A DNA stretch of 64,000 nucleotides from Halorubrum rutilum (lineage in GTDB: Archaea > Halobacteriota > Halobacteria > Halobacteriales > Haloferacaceae), in assembly GCF_024494565.1 (NCBI RefSeq), contig NZ_JANHDN010000007.1:1-64000 (forward strand), in the 5' to 3' direction. The position numbers were made by a program, and so were the translations under genes. Below are positions 34,421-43,921 of the stretch, in pieces. Numbering within the stretch: the stretch's first letter is position 1; each line of letters starts with the position of its first letter. Below the pieces are notes generated by a model. It was not told where the DNA came from. It did not search any database and saw nothing but the letters and a program-made list of their open reading frames with translations.

Positions 34421-35521
34421 ATGCGCGATTTCGTCGTCGTCGGCGCCGGCCCGCCGGGCTCCCGGTTCGCCAGGCGCGCGGCCGAGGCCGGCCGCGACGT
34501 CGTCGTCTTCGAGAAGGGGACGGTCGGCGAGCCGCTGGCGTGCTCGGGGCACGTCTCCGACGACGTCTGGGGATACGTCCCCGACGCGGCCCGCGACCGG
34601 CTCCGGCAGAACCGGGTGTACGGCGCGCGGTTCCACGTCGGCGGTCCCGGCTCGACGGCGTACCCGTTCTACAAGGATCGACCCGTCTCGAACGTGATCG
34701 ACCGCGTCGGGCTCGACCGGACGCTCGCCGACTGCGCGCGCGAGGCGGGCGCCGACGTGCGCGAGGGCCACACCGTCCTCGACGTGGACGAGCGGCCGGA
34801 CCGCGTCGCCGTCGAGGTCCGGACCCCCGACGGCGACGTGGAGACAGTCGAGGCGCGGATGGTCGCCGGCTGCGACGGCCCCACCTCCCGCGTGCGCCGG
34901 TCGCTCGACCTCCCCGAACCGGACGAGCTGCTCCACGGCGTGCTCGCCTTCGACGACGCCCCGGACGACGGCGACCTCGTCGACGTCCACCTCACCGCGC
35001 CGACGTTCTTCGCGTGGCGGATCCCGCGGGGCGACGCGGGCGTCGAGTACGGGCTCGCGGCGCCCCCCAGCGACGACGTCACGGCGATGTTCGACCGGCT
35101 CACCGACGCGTACGGCGCGACGACCGAGCGCTTCTGCTCCGGAGCGATCCCGGTCGGCCCCCCGGACCGGGTCACGACCGACCGCGCGTTCCTGATCGGC
35201 GACGCGGCCGCGCAGACGAAGCCGTTCACCGGCGGCGGGATACTGTACGGGATGACCGCGGCCGACGTGGCCGCGGACGCGATCGATCCCGGGGACCCCG
35301 CCACCCTCGCCGACTACGAGTCCGGCTGGCGGGACGAGATCGGCCGCGAGATCCTCCTCGGAAAGGGGATCCGTCGGTGCTACTCGCTGCCGGAACCCGT
35401 ACAGCGGCTCGGCCTGCGGGCGCTGTCGGGCGAGATCGGCGTCCACATGGACCGCCCGAGTTCCTTTTTCTCGGCGACGCACCTCCGGCGGCTGTTCTCG
35501 CGGAGCGACCCGCCGGAGTGA
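34421..35521 (+). CDS. Geranylgeranyl reductase family flavoprotein (second paralogue)
   Basis: A 366-aa FAD-dependent reductase. The N-terminal FVVVGAGPPGSRFARRAAEAG binds FAD; LACSGHVSDDVW is the substrate-side cysteine motif of geranylgeranyl reductases; FLIGDAAAQTKPFTGGGILYGM is the second FAD motif. It is shorter than the enzyme at 257-1627 and closer to the chlP/bacterial-type group, so the two probably act on different isoprenoids. Start ATG 34421, just downstream of the DUF255 gene; a TTATATG box lies about 28 bases before the start. Confidence 0.85.
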   Translation: MRDFVVVGAGPPGSRFARRAAEAGRDVVVFEKGTVGEPLACSGHVSDDVWGYVPDAARDRLRQNRVYGARFHVGGPGSTAYPFYKDRPVSNVIDRVGLDRTLADCAREAGADVREGHTVLDVDERPDRVAVEVRTPDGDVETVEARMVAGCDGPTSRVRRSLDLPEPDELLHGVLAFDDAPDDGDLVDVHLTAPTFFAWRIPRGDAGVEYGLAAPPSDDVTAMFDRLTDAYGATTERFCSGAIPVGPPDRVTTDRAFLIGDAAAQTKPFTGGGILYGMTAADVAADAIDPGDPATLADYESGWRDEIGREILLGKGIRRCYSLPEPVQRLGLRALSGEIGVHMDRPSSFFSATHLRRLFSRSDPPE

Positions 35522-35579
35522 CCGGGACGGTCTTCCAATTAACCGAAACGGCGTTTAAGACGGCGCCCGGACGCGACCG

Positions 35580-36044
35580 TTACTCCCCGACGACCTCGGC
35601 GAAGGAGACGTTCTCGCGGACGCTCGTGATCTCGACGGTCGGCTCGTCGCCCGGCTCGGAGTCGGGGACGATGACGACGTAGCCGCGCTCGATCTTCGCG
35701 ATCCCGTCGCCCTTGTCGCCGAGCGTCTCGATCGTGACCTCGCGGACGTCGCCCTCGGAGACCGGCGGTCCGGCGGCCGCGTCGCCGGGGGAGCGCGCCG
35801 CGGAACTCCCCGTCCCGTTACCGGTGACGCCGCGGTCCGTCGACGATGCGTCGGCCGCGGAGCCGGTCGAGGCGGCGGCCTCGTCGCCCCCGCCTCGGGC
35901 TATCAGCGCGACGCGGTAGGTCCCGCCGGGCTCGACCGTCCCGTGCTCGATTTCCGAAGCGGGGACGGCGACGACGTGGTCGCCGTCCCGCTCCTCGACC
36001 TCTCCGGTGAACAGACACGCGAGCGAATCGGTGATCTCGACCAT
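35580..36044 (-). CDS. TRAM domain protein
   Basis: A 154-aa protein. The C-terminal 60 residues form a TRAM RNA-binding domain (VREVTIETLGDKGDGIAKIERGYVVIVPDSEPGDEPTVEITSVRENVSFAEV). The N-terminal 50 residues (MVEITDSLACLFTGEVEERDGDHVVAVP) form a small beta-rich part, joined by a low-complexity linker. Such archaeal proteins are thought to bind RNA as chaperones. Start ATG 36044, divergent from the dehydratase gene at 36188. Confidence 0.88.
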   Translation of the reverse strand: MVEITDSLACLFTGEVEERDGDHVVAVPASEIEHGTVEPGGTYRVALIARGGGDEAAASTGSAADASSTDRGVTGNGTGSSAARSPGDAAAGPPVSEGDVREVTIETLGDKGDGIAKIERGYVVIVPDSEPGDEPTVEITSVRENVSFAEVVGE

Positions 36045-36187
36045 GGGCCACGTTGCGAACACGGTAATGAAAAGCTCCCTATTCGCGCTCCGGCGCACGG
36101 GCTTCCCCCGCGCGGATCCCCGGGGCGCGAGCGGGCCGAACGCGCCCGAACGCAAACGTTTACCCCGTTCCGAATGAATCGCGGGCC

Positions 36188-37420
36188 GTGAGCCGAAACT
36201 ACGAGTCGCTCCACGACCCGAACGCGGAGTACACGATGCGGGAGCTCTCCGCGGAGACGATGGAGGTCACGGGCTCGCGGGGCGGGGGCCGCGACGTCGA
36301 GATCACGGACGTCCAGACGACGATGGTCGACGGGAACTTCCCGTGGACGCTCGTCCGCGTCTACACCGACGCGGGCGTCGTCGGCACCGGCGAGGCGTAC
36401 TGGGGCGCGGGCGTTCCGGAACTCATCGAGCGCATGAAGCCGTTCGTCGTCGGCGAGAACCCGCTCGACATCGACCGCCTCTACGAGCACCTCATCCAGA
36501 AGATGTCCGGTGAGGGCTCGGTCGAGGGCGTCACCGTCACCGCGATCTCCGGCATCGAGGTCGCGCTCCACGACCTCGCCGGGAAGATCCTCGACGTGCC
36601 GGCCTACCAGCTGCTCGGCGGGAAGTACCGCGACCGGCTGCGCGTCTACTGCGACTGCCACACCGAGGCGGAGGCCGACCCGGACGCCTGCGCCGACGAG
36701 GCCGAGCGCGTCGTCGACGAGCTCGGCTACGACGCGCTGAAGTTCGACCTCGACGTCCCCTCGGGCCTGGAGAAGGACCGCGCGAACCGCCACCTCCGCC
36801 CGGGCGAGATCCGCCACAAGGCGGAGATCGTCGAGAAGGTCACCGAGCGCGTGAAGGACGAGGCGGACGTCGCCTTCGACTGCCACTGGACGTTCTCGGG
36901 CGGCTCCGCGAAGCGCCTCGCGGAGGCCATCAACGACCACGACGTGTGGTGGCTCGAAGACCCCGTCCCGCCGGAGAACCTGGAGGTGCAGGAGGAGGTC
37001 ACCAAGGGCACGACCACGCCGATCGCGGTCGGCGAGAACCGCTACCGCGTCACGGAGCTGCGCCGGCTCATCGAGAACCAGGCGGTCGACATCGTCGCGC
37101 CCGACCTGCCGAAGGTCGGCGGGATGCGCGAGACCCGCAAGATCGCCGACGTGGCGAACCAGTACTACGTCCCGGTCGCGATGCACAACGTCGCGTCCCC
37201 GATCGCGACGATGGCGGCGACGCACGTCGGCGCCGCGATCCCGAACTCGCTCGCGATCGAGTACCACTCCTACGAGCTCGGCTGGTGGGAGGACCTCGTC
37301 GAGGAGGACGTCATCGAGGACGGCTACATCGAGGTGCCGGAGGAGCCGGGCCTCGGCGTCACGCTCGACATGGACACCGTCGAGGCGCACATGGTCGAAG
37401 GTGAGACGTTGTTCGACTGA
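36188..37420 (+). CDS. gnaD: Sugar-acid dehydratase, enolase superfamily (gluconate dehydratase-like)
   Basis: A 410-aa mandelate-racemase/enolase-superfamily dehydratase. It closely resembles haloarchaeal gluconate dehydratases of the semi-phosphorylative Entner-Doudoroff route; xylonate dehydratases are near relatives, so the substrate is inferred. Visible are the capping domain (ITDVQTTMVDGNFPWTLVRVYTDAGVVGTGEAYWG), DALKFDLDVP, the metal ligands Asp in VAFDCHW, Glu in WWLEDPVPPEN and Glu in PIAVGENRYR, and the base region VAMHNVASP. The start is GTG 36188 (MSRNYESLHDPNAEYTMREL, a typical family start). The stop codon lies inside a direct repeat. Confidence 0.82.
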   Translation: MSRNYESLHDPNAEYTMRELSAETMEVTGSRGGGRDVEITDVQTTMVDGNFPWTLVRVYTDAGVVGTGEAYWGAGVPELIERMKPFVVGENPLDIDRLYEHLIQKMSGEGSVEGVTVTAISGIEVALHDLAGKILDVPAYQLLGGKYRDRLRVYCDCHTEAEADPDACADEAERVVDELGYDALKFDLDVPSGLEKDRANRHLRPGEIRHKAEIVEKVTERVKDEADVAFDCHWTFSGGSAKRLAEAINDHDVWWLEDPVPPENLEVQEEVTKGTTTPIAVGENRYRVTELRRLIENQAVDIVAPDLPKVGGMRETRKIADVANQYYVPVAMHNVASPIATMAATHVGAAIPNSLAIEYHSYELGWWEDLVEEDVIEDGYIEVPEEPGLGVTLDMDTVEAHMVEGETLFD

Positions 37421-37506
37421 GCGGAGCGAAGTCGAGCCGGATTGACGAGCGCAGCGAGTTTATCGGTGTTCGACTGAGCGGAGCGAAGTCGAGCCGGATG
37501 GACGAG
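37411..37506. repeat. 57-bp-spaced direct repeat at the end of the dehydratase gene
   Basis: A 32-base sequence beginning GTTCGACTGAGCGGAGCG occurs at 37411-37442 and again at 37468-37499, and similarity continues about seven more bases with one mismatch. The first copy includes the last codons and stop of the dehydratase gene, so the second copy repeats a Leu-Phe-Asp-stop-like end in noncoding DNA. Between them is the common haloarchaeal motif GAGCGCAGCGAG. Confidence 0.75.
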
Positions 37507-37752
37507 TCGCCCGCGTGACGCGAACCGACCTCGCGGCGGACCCGTCCGTCGGCGCCGACATTTTCTACGACTGATATTCGTCCCGGCGACCCGCACCCGT
37601 CGCGGGAACCGGCGTCCGAAACGCGTCGCTACTTCACCGTTCCCGGCGCCGAACGCGACGATCCGAGCGCAACCAGCAATATATTCCGGTACACAACGCG
37701 TTCACAATTTATTCAGAAAAATTGTTATATTTTCCCGTTGACGGGTGCCGGT
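37421..37752. other. Intergenic region before the heme peroxidase
   Basis: A 332-base gap with no supported gene. It holds the second copy of the direct repeat, a GC-rich middle, and an AT-rich final 80 bases with the promoter described at 37704-37730. Confidence 0.6.
37704..37730 (+). promoter_or_regulatory. Heme peroxidase promoter with inverted repeat
   Basis: TTATAT at 37725-37730 lies 23-28 bases before ATG 37753. ACAATTT (37704-37710) and AAATTGT (37719-37725) form a 7-bp inverted repeat with an 8-base spacer that touches the TATA box, a plausible operator. Confidence 0.5.
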
Positions 37753-39834
37753 ATGTCAGCGGGAACACAGCTCAGGGGACGGGTCGTCGACGGGGACGAG
37801 GAGCCGCTGTCGGGTCGTATCGTCGTGGGAGAGCGACGGGGGACCGACGCGCCGGTCGGCCACTGGACCACCGACGGCGACGGCGCGTTCGTGATCGAGT
37901 CCGACGGGGGCGTCGACGGGGGAGCGCTCGACCCCGACGAGGTGACGTTCACGGTGCGGAACCCGATGCGGGGCGGCGCCAAGGAGCGCGTCCGGCGGCG
38001 GGAGCGGGTCGACCGCGGGGACGGCCTCGGCCTCCGGCTCGTCGTCGCCGCCCCGTCCGTCGCGATGCACGGCGCGAGCGAACACCGCGGGATGAACGAC
38101 GCGGCGTGCACCGAGATGGGTCCGATCAGGAGCCACCGCTTCTACACCCAGTTCCCCCGGCTCGACGTGTACGAGCGCGACGAGGCGCTGTTGCGGACGC
38201 TCGGCGGCGCGGGAGACGACGGGACCGACGCGCCGATGATAGAGCCCGCGGACGACCCGGTCGGGGACGCCGAGACGCCGGCGGCGTACGGGATATTCGC
38301 CCAGTTCGTCGACCACGACATCACCTTCGACCCGACCTCCGACATCGACCGGCGGAACGACCCCGCGGCGCTCCGGAACTTCCGGACCCCCGCGCTCGAC
38401 CTCGACTCCGTCTACCGCCACGGGAGCGAGACGGCGCCGTACCTCTACGATCACGAGGGCGACGAGGCCCACCTGATCACCGGGGAGGCCGAGGGGATCG
38501 GCGACCGCCCCGACGGGCTGCCCGGTACCGACCTCCAGCGGAACGGGCAGGGGCGGGCGCTGATCGGCGACCCCCGGAACGACGAGAACGTCGTCGTCTC
38601 CCAGCTCTAGCTCGCGTTCGTGAACTTCCACAACCGGGTCGTCGACCACCTCCGCGGCCCGGGCGCGTCGCTGATCGAGGAGGGCGAGGGCGTGCTGGAG
38701 GCCGCACAGCGGCTCGTCAGGTGGCACTACCAGTGGCTCGTGCGCCGGGATCTGCTCCCGCGGATCTGCGACCGGTACGTGCTCGACGACGTCGAGCGGA
38801 ACGGTCGGGAGTTCTTCCTCCCAGAGGGGTCCGACCCCGCCATCGCGGTCGAGTTCGCGGGGGCCGCCTACCGGTTCGGCCACAGCATGATCCGCCACGA
38901 GTACGACGTGAACGAGGCGTCCGGGAACGTCCCGCTGTTCCCGTCCGACGCGAGCGACGCGCCGACGCTCCGCGGTTTCGGCCCCGTGGAGAGCGACCTC
39001 GTCGTCGACTGGACGCGCCTGCTCGACACCGGGGACGGCGACTACCAGCACGCGCGCAAGATCGACCCGCTGCTCGCGCCGGCGCTGTTCGACCTCCCGA
39101 TGCCGGGCGAGGACTCGCTCGCGCTGCGGAACCTGCTCCGCGGGGAGGCGCTCGGGCTGGCCTCCGGGCAGGACGTGGCGCGTCGGATGGGGATCGACCC
39201 GATCGGTAACCGGGAGTTCGGCGACAACTCGCCCATCGTCGAGGCGCTCCGGCGACACGAGCGCGGCGCCGACCCTGACGCCCCGCTGTGGTACTACGTC
39301 CTCGACGAGGCGCGCTATCAGGAGGACGGCGAGCGGCTCGGCGCGGTCGGCAGCCGGATCGTCGCCGAGACGCTGATCGGCCTCATGGAGCTCGACGAGA
39401 CCGCCTACCCGAACGCCGCGCCCGACGGCTGGGAACCGTCGCTGCCGCGGCTCACCCCGACCGACGGGTACACGCTCGCGGACCTGACCGCGTTCGCCGA
39501 CGAGCCGAACCCTGACGGGCTGGTGATCGAGTCCGTCGACCCCGGCGCCGCCCCCGCCGACGCCCCGACCGACGAGTCGGTGACCCTCCGGAACGACGCG
39601 GCCGAGCCGGCCGACCTCGACGGCTACGTCCTCGACCTGGGCGGCCAGCGCGACCCCCTCCCGGCGACGACGGTCGCGCCCGGCGCGACCCTCACGGTCC
39701 ACGTCGGGAGCGGGAGCGACGGCGCGGGCGACGTCTACCTCGACCGGGGGGCCGCCGCGCTCAACGACGAGGGCGACGTCGTGACGCTCCTCGCGCCCGA
39801 CGGCGAGCCGAGCACGCGACGGGTGTACGGCTGA
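37753..39834 (+). pseudogene. Animal-type heme peroxidase with lamin-tail domain, interrupted by amber codon
   Basis: One continuous frame of 693 codons is broken only by TAG at codon 286 (38608-38610). Before it are a carboxypeptidase-regulatory-like beta domain (about 5-100) and the distal-heme motif FAQFVDHDITFD (His188). After it are FVNFHNRVVDHL, the proximal motif YRFGHSMIRHEYDVN (His377) and, from about 595 to the end, a lamin-tail (LTD) domain. The stop falls in NDENVVVSQL(stop)LAFVNFHN, where relatives usually have Gln or His, so a single CAG-to-TAG change would explain it. A truncated product would lack the proximal His. Downstream translation from GTG 38620 is possible. Confidence 0.85.
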
Positions 39835-39836
39835 GG

Positions 39837-40622
39837 TCAGTCGCCGTCGGCCAGCCCGTCGATCCCGACCGGGTCGAGCCCCCGTCGGTCCAGCTCCGCC
39901 TCGATCTCGCGGGCCCGCGGCGCGATCTCGTCGGGCTCGTGGCTGTCGGTACCCACGGTCACCGGGACGCCGGCGTCGACGAGGCGGTTGAGGAACGCCG
40001 GCGCCGGGTGGAACTCGCCGTAGTCGTCGAGCAGGCGCCCGGCGTTGATCTCCGGGACCGTCCGCGAGTCGCGGAAGGCGTCGGCGACGGCGGCGTAGTG
40101 GTCCTCGGTCGCGAACCCGCGGAGGTGCGGGTTGCGCTCGATCAGGTCCGGGTGCGCGGCGACCGCGAACAGCTCCGAGTCGATCAGCGAGACGAGCTCC
40201 TCGAAGTACCGGTCGACGAGCGTGCGCCGCTCCGCCGCCGGCTTGTCGGCGAAGTGCGACCGCGCGTGGACGTTCGCGCCGTCGAGCTCGTGGACGCTGC
40301 CGACCGCGTAGTCGAAGCCGGCCTCGTCGAGGAAGTCGGCGATCGCCGCCTCGTGCGCGGGGTCGTAGTCCATCTCCACGGCGTCGAACACGTCGATATC
40401 GGCGTCCGCGCGGACCTCCTCGATCGCCGTCCGGCGCCGCTCGTACGTCAGGTCGAGGTTGAACCCGAGCGCGCGCCGGTACCGCCTCGCGCCGGCCTCG
40501 GGCGAGACGTTGCAGTGGTCGGCGAACCCGATCCCGTCGAGGCCCGCGTCGGCCGCGGCCTCGACCATCCACCGCAGGAACGCCCCGTCCGAGTAGTTCG
40601 TGTGAGCGTGGAGGTCGTACAC
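39837..40622 (-). CDS. PHP domain phosphoesterase (histidinol-phosphatase-like)
   Basis: A 261-aa PHP-fold metallohydrolase. Metal-binding motifs are DLHAHTNYSDG at the N-terminus, GIGFADHCNV, VGSVHELDG, FAVAAHPDLIERN and TVGTDSHEPDEI near the C-terminus. It may dephosphorylate histidinol phosphate or another small substrate. The start is GTG 40622. It converges on the heme peroxidase with 2 bases between the two stops. Confidence 0.85.
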   Translation of the reverse strand: MYDLHAHTNYSDGAFLRWMVEAAADAGLDGIGFADHCNVSPEAGARRYRRALGFNLDLTYERRRTAIEEVRADADIDVFDAVEMDYDPAHEAAIADFLDEAGFDYAVGSVHELDGANVHARSHFADKPAAERRTLVDRYFEELVSLIDSELFAVAAHPDLIERNPHLRGFATEDHYAAVADAFRDSRTVPEINAGRLLDDYGEFHPAPAFLNRLVDAGVPVTVGTDSHEPDEIAPRAREIEAELDRRGLDPVGIDGLADGD

Positions 40623-40706
40623 GCGGGTCCGTACGTCGCGCGTCGACTCGTAGCTTCGGGTCCGCGGGGCCGCTCGGCGAGGGGACTCCCCGTCCCTCGG
40701 CGAGGC

Positions 40707-41879
40707 TCAGTACCCAGTCCCGAGCGCCCAGTTCGCCGCGAGCACGGCGAACGTGACGCCGAACAGGGCCGCCAGGATCGCGAAGGAGACGCCCCACCCG
40801 AACAGGTCGGCCGCGAGCCCGACGCCGACGGAGCCCGCGGAGCCGACCACGGTGTACACCGTCCGGACGAGCCCGAAGCCGGCGCCGCGCTCCGCGTCGC
40901 TCAGCGCGTCCATGAACCGCGGGTCGATCGCCGAGAAGAAGCTCGCGCCGGAGCCGGCCAACAACACGCCGACCGCGACACCGGCGAGCCCGGGACCGAA
41001 GACGAACGCGGCGGTGCCGACCGCGCCCGCGAGCATCGCCCCGCCGATGGCCGTGTCGCGGCCCGCCAGGTCGGAGAGCCGGCCGAGCCCCACCTGCGCG
41101 ACGGCGCGGACGACGAAGAACGCCGAGAACACCCCGGCGGCGGCCGACGGCGAGTACTCCCGGAACTCGACGAGGAACGTCGGGAGGAACGACATCACTC
41201 CCTGCACGACGTAGGTGCCGGTCATCGCGACGAACAGAGGGAGGAGGACGCTCGGCCGCGAGAGGACCTCGACGAGCGGCGTGAGCGCGAACCGCTCCCG
41301 CATCGGCTGGTCGGGGCGCCGCGGCTCGGTCGGTCGGACGCGCCACGCGAACAGCAGGAACACCGGCGCGCCGACGAGCGCGGCCAGCGCGACCGCGGGG
41401 CGCCAGCCGTACCGGACCCCCACCCACGCCGCGGCGACGGGCGCGACGAGCCCGGCCAGGGGACCGCCGACCGAGTGGAGCCCGATCGCGGTCCCGAGGT
41501 CGTCGAAGGTCCGCGAGAGCAGCGTCGTCGCCACCGCGTAGTGGAGCCCGGCGACGAGCCCCAAGAGCACCGCCGCCAGCACGAACGCGGGGAAGACGGG
41601 CGCGAGCCCCAACACGACGCTCATCGCCGCGGTGCCGCCGACGGCGACGAGGATCACGAGCCGCTCGCCGTACCGGTCCGCGAGCACGCCGCTCGGGAAC
41701 TGGGCGGCGCCGTACGCCAGCCACATGCCGGAGAGCGCGACCCCGATGGCGGTGTTCGACGCCCCGAAGTCGTCGACGATCAGGGGGACGACGGGGCTGA
41801 TCGCCAGCCTGGCGAAGTACGTCACGAGGAACGCGAGCATGCACAGCGACAGCACCGTGTGGCGGTACCCCCAGCTCAT
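40707..41879 (-). CDS. MFS transporter
   Basis: A 390-aa permease with twelve hydrophobic segments. The loop between helices 2 and 3 reads GVLADRYGERLVI, the MFS motif A, and its counterpart in the second half is LGRLSDLAGRDTAIG. Substrate is unknown; the compact form without an extended loop fits drug or metabolite efflux. Start ATG 41879. It follows no obvious partner; the PHP gene lies downstream. Confidence 0.88.
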   Translation of the reverse strand: MSWGYRHTVLSLCMLAFLVTYFARLAISPVVPLIVDDFGASNTAIGVALSGMWLAYGAAQFPSGVLADRYGERLVILVAVGGTAAMSVVLGLAPVFPAFVLAAVLLGLVAGLHYAVATTLLSRTFDDLGTAIGLHSVGGPLAGLVAPVAAAWVGVRYGWRPAVALAALVGAPVFLLFAWRVRPTEPRRPDQPMRERFALTPLVEVLSRPSVLLPLFVAMTGTYVVQGVMSFLPTFLVEFREYSPSAAAGVFSAFFVVRAVAQVGLGRLSDLAGRDTAIGGAMLAGAVGTAAFVFGPGLAGVAVGVLLAGSGASFFSAIDPRFMDALSDAERGAGFGLVRTVYTVVGSAGSVGVGLAADLFGWGVSFAILAALFGVTFAVLAANWALGTGY

Positions 41880-42008
41880 CCGACGCTCATTGGCACGTCG
41901 TCGGTCCGGTCGGCGGTCAACGCTTTCGGTTCCGGACGCGGCCGCCGGCTCCGGCTTCGGTCTCGCGCGCTCTCGCCCGCCTCCGGCGTCCTCGGGACGC
42001 CCCGCGAC

Positions 42009-42650
42009 TCACCCGACCGCGGCCGGATCGACGCGGCTCCCGACCCACAGCAGGGTGGCGACGAGGCCGGCCGCCGACAGCGGGAGGAACCACCCCATCA
42101 CCGCGAGCAGTCCCGCGGAGGCCTGGACTCCGATCGCGAGCAGCAGCGTCGGGCCGCAGCAGGCGAACCCGGAGAGGATCCCGGGGACCCCGGCGGCGGC
42201 GCCCGCCCCGGCCTCGAGCCGGCAGGCCGCTGGCCCGCGCCGCGCGACCACGGACACCGCGAGTGTCGCGCCGACGAGCGCGGCGAGACCGAGCCCGATG
42301 GCGGCGTTGACCGGCGCGAACAGGTACTCGACGGGCCCGACCGTCACCAGCGCGACGGGCTCGTACTGGAAGGGCCCGACCCGCCGCGTCAGGAGCGCGA
42401 GCGGGTCGCTCGCGACGGCGACGTCGACGACGGGCCCCGGACCGGTCGCGCCGCCCCTCGCGGCGCCCCGGAGCCCGAGGTGCCCGACGCCGACGCCGTA
42501 CGCGAGGGCGTACGCGACCGCGACGACCCCCGCCGTGACCCGACCCTCGCGCCGACCGAGCGCCGCGCGGACGACGAACGCGGTCCGGCGGACGACCCCG
42601 ATCGCCCGCGCCGTCGTCGACCCCGGCGACCCGCCGGTCTCAGCGGCCAT
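42009..42650 (-). CDS. Membrane protein with CC motif, partner of DUF3179 protein
   Basis: A 213-aa protein with about five membrane segments and a cysteine pair within a helix (ILSGFACCGPTLLLAIG), reminiscent of MerT-like metal-binding helices; a lone Cys (PAACRLEAG) precedes it. The first 40 residues are cytoplasmic and basic/acidic. Function is unknown; thiol or metal handling is a guess. Its start (ATG 42650) overlaps the end of the DUF3179 gene by 11 bases, so the two are probably one operon. Confidence 0.7.
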   Translation of the reverse strand: MAAETGGSPGSTTARAIGVVRRTAFVVRAALGRREGRVTAGVVAVAYALAYGVGVGHLGLRGAARGGATGPGPVVDVAVASDPLALLTRRVGPFQYEPVALVTVGPVEYLFAPVNAAIGLGLAALVGATLAVSVVARRGPAACRLEAGAGAAAGVPGILSGFACCGPTLLLAIGVQASAGLLAVMGWFLPLSAAGLVATLLWVGSRVDPAAVG

Positions 42651-43851
42651 ACCCCGCCCCCGTGTGCTCGCCGACGAAGGCGGTGTCGGGGTAGAAGCCG
42701 GCCCACGCGAACCACATCGCGTCGAGCGCGAGCACCGGCTCCAGCGGGAGGTCGGCCGCCGCGAACCCGCCGCCCTCGGAGCCGACGCGGTACGCGTCGC
42801 CGTCCGGCTCGACCGTCAGACCGTCGGGGTTGCGGTAGACGTACCCCGTGAAGAGCCCCGGGTCCGCGACGGCGACGACGGGCTCCTCGCCGCCGTCGCC
42901 GTCGGGGACGCCGCCGGTCAGGACCCGCTCCGCGAGCAGCGTCTCCTTGTCGAACGCGACCGCGCCCGCCTCGGTCCGCGCGCCGATGACGACCGACTTC
43001 GGGTGGCCCTCGTCGGGCGACGAGAGCGGCGGGAACAGGGTCGGTTCCTTCGCGTAGTAGCCGCCGAGCGGGGCGTAGCTCCCGTACGGGTCGGTCTCGT
43101 AGCGCCGGATATACCCGGTCTCGTCGGTCATGACGAGCGACTCAGGGTGGCGCTCGGCCCACGCGTTCGCCGTCGTCCAGACCACCCGGAACTCGTCGAG
43201 CGTCTCCCCGGCCATCGGCCCGTCGATCCCCGTGGCCAGCATCTGCGGCCACCGGCTGTCGGTGGCCCGGTCGTACATGATCAGGTTCGAGTTGACGAGC
43301 CGACCGGACACGCCGAACGTCGTGTCGCCGCGGCGGAACCCCTGCGCCGTGCCGGTGAGCGGGCAGTAGGTGACCGCGATCGGCTCGCCGCCGATCGCGT
43401 CGTTGACGATCTCGTGACGCGAGAGCACGTGTCGCGGGTACGCCTTCGCCTCCCCGCCGCGCGCGACGCCGAACACCGGGATCCCCTCGGCGTAGTTCGC
43501 CTCCTCGATCGGCCGGAACGAGGGCTCGTCGATCGAGGGGATCCCGTCCTTCCCGACCCCGCCGCTGAGCGCCTCCGAGCGCAGCTCGTCGGCCTCGTAC
43601 GCGAGGTGGTAGTCGGCCTCGACGGTCGGCGGGCGGCCGCCGGCGTTCGAGTCGTCGCGTCCGCCGTCGCCGTCGCTTCGGCCGTCGCCGTCGCTTCCGT
43701 CCCCGTTCGAGCCGTCGCCCGCCTCCTCCTCGCCGCGCGAACCGGCGCCGTCGCCGAACGAGTCGCGGACGACCCCGCCGAGACAGCCGGCGACCCCGGC
43801 GCCGCCGACCGCCGCGAGACCGGCCAGCGCGGACCGACGAGAGCGTTTCAT
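42640..43851 (-). CDS. DUF3179 family Tat lipoprotein
   Basis: A 403-aa lipoprotein. The signal MKRSRRSALAGLAAVGGAGVAGC ends in a lipobox with Cys23, followed by an acidic Asp/Gly/Ser linker (about 30-75). The DUF3179 domain follows: YPRHVLSRHEIVNDAIGGEPIAVTYCPLTGTAQGF, FGVSGRLVNSNLIMYDRATDSRWPQML and a C-terminal WFAWAGFYPDTAFV. The conserved Cys in TYCPLTG is present. Function is not established. It is co-transcribed with the CC-motif membrane protein. Confidence 0.88.
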   Translation of the reverse strand: MKRSRRSALAGLAAVGGAGVAGCLGGVVRDSFGDGAGSRGEEEAGDGSNGDGSDGDGRSDGDGGRDDSNAGGRPPTVEADYHLAYEADELRSEALSGGVGKDGIPSIDEPSFRPIEEANYAEGIPVFGVARGGEAKAYPRHVLSRHEIVNDAIGGEPIAVTYCPLTGTAQGFRRGDTTFGVSGRLVNSNLIMYDRATDSRWPQMLATGIDGPMAGETLDEFRVVWTTANAWAERHPESLVMTDETGYIRRYETDPYGSYAPLGGYYAKEPTLFPPLSSPDEGHPKSVVIGARTEAGAVAFDKETLLAERVLTGGVPDGDGGEEPVVAVADPGLFTGYVYRNPDGLTVEPDGDAYRVGSEGGGFAAADLPLEPVLALDAMWFAWAGFYPDTAFVGEHTGAGYGR

Positions 43852-43921
43852 GCGCCACGCTCCGGGTTCGACCGTCTAAAGATCGAAGCGCGGGTGTGAT
43901 TTCCACACACACCCGAACGAG

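Noticed and set aside
38608..38610. TAG as a pyrrolysine codon
   Set aside because: No Pyl genes are seen here and haloarchaea are not known to use it; a nonsense mutation or error is simpler.
37756..41844. A 1362-codon open frame on the minus strand
   Set aside because: It is antisense to the peroxidase and frame-shifted against real minus-strand genes; its translation is Arg/Gly/Val-rich low complexity, the usual shadow in GC-rich haloarchaeal DNA.
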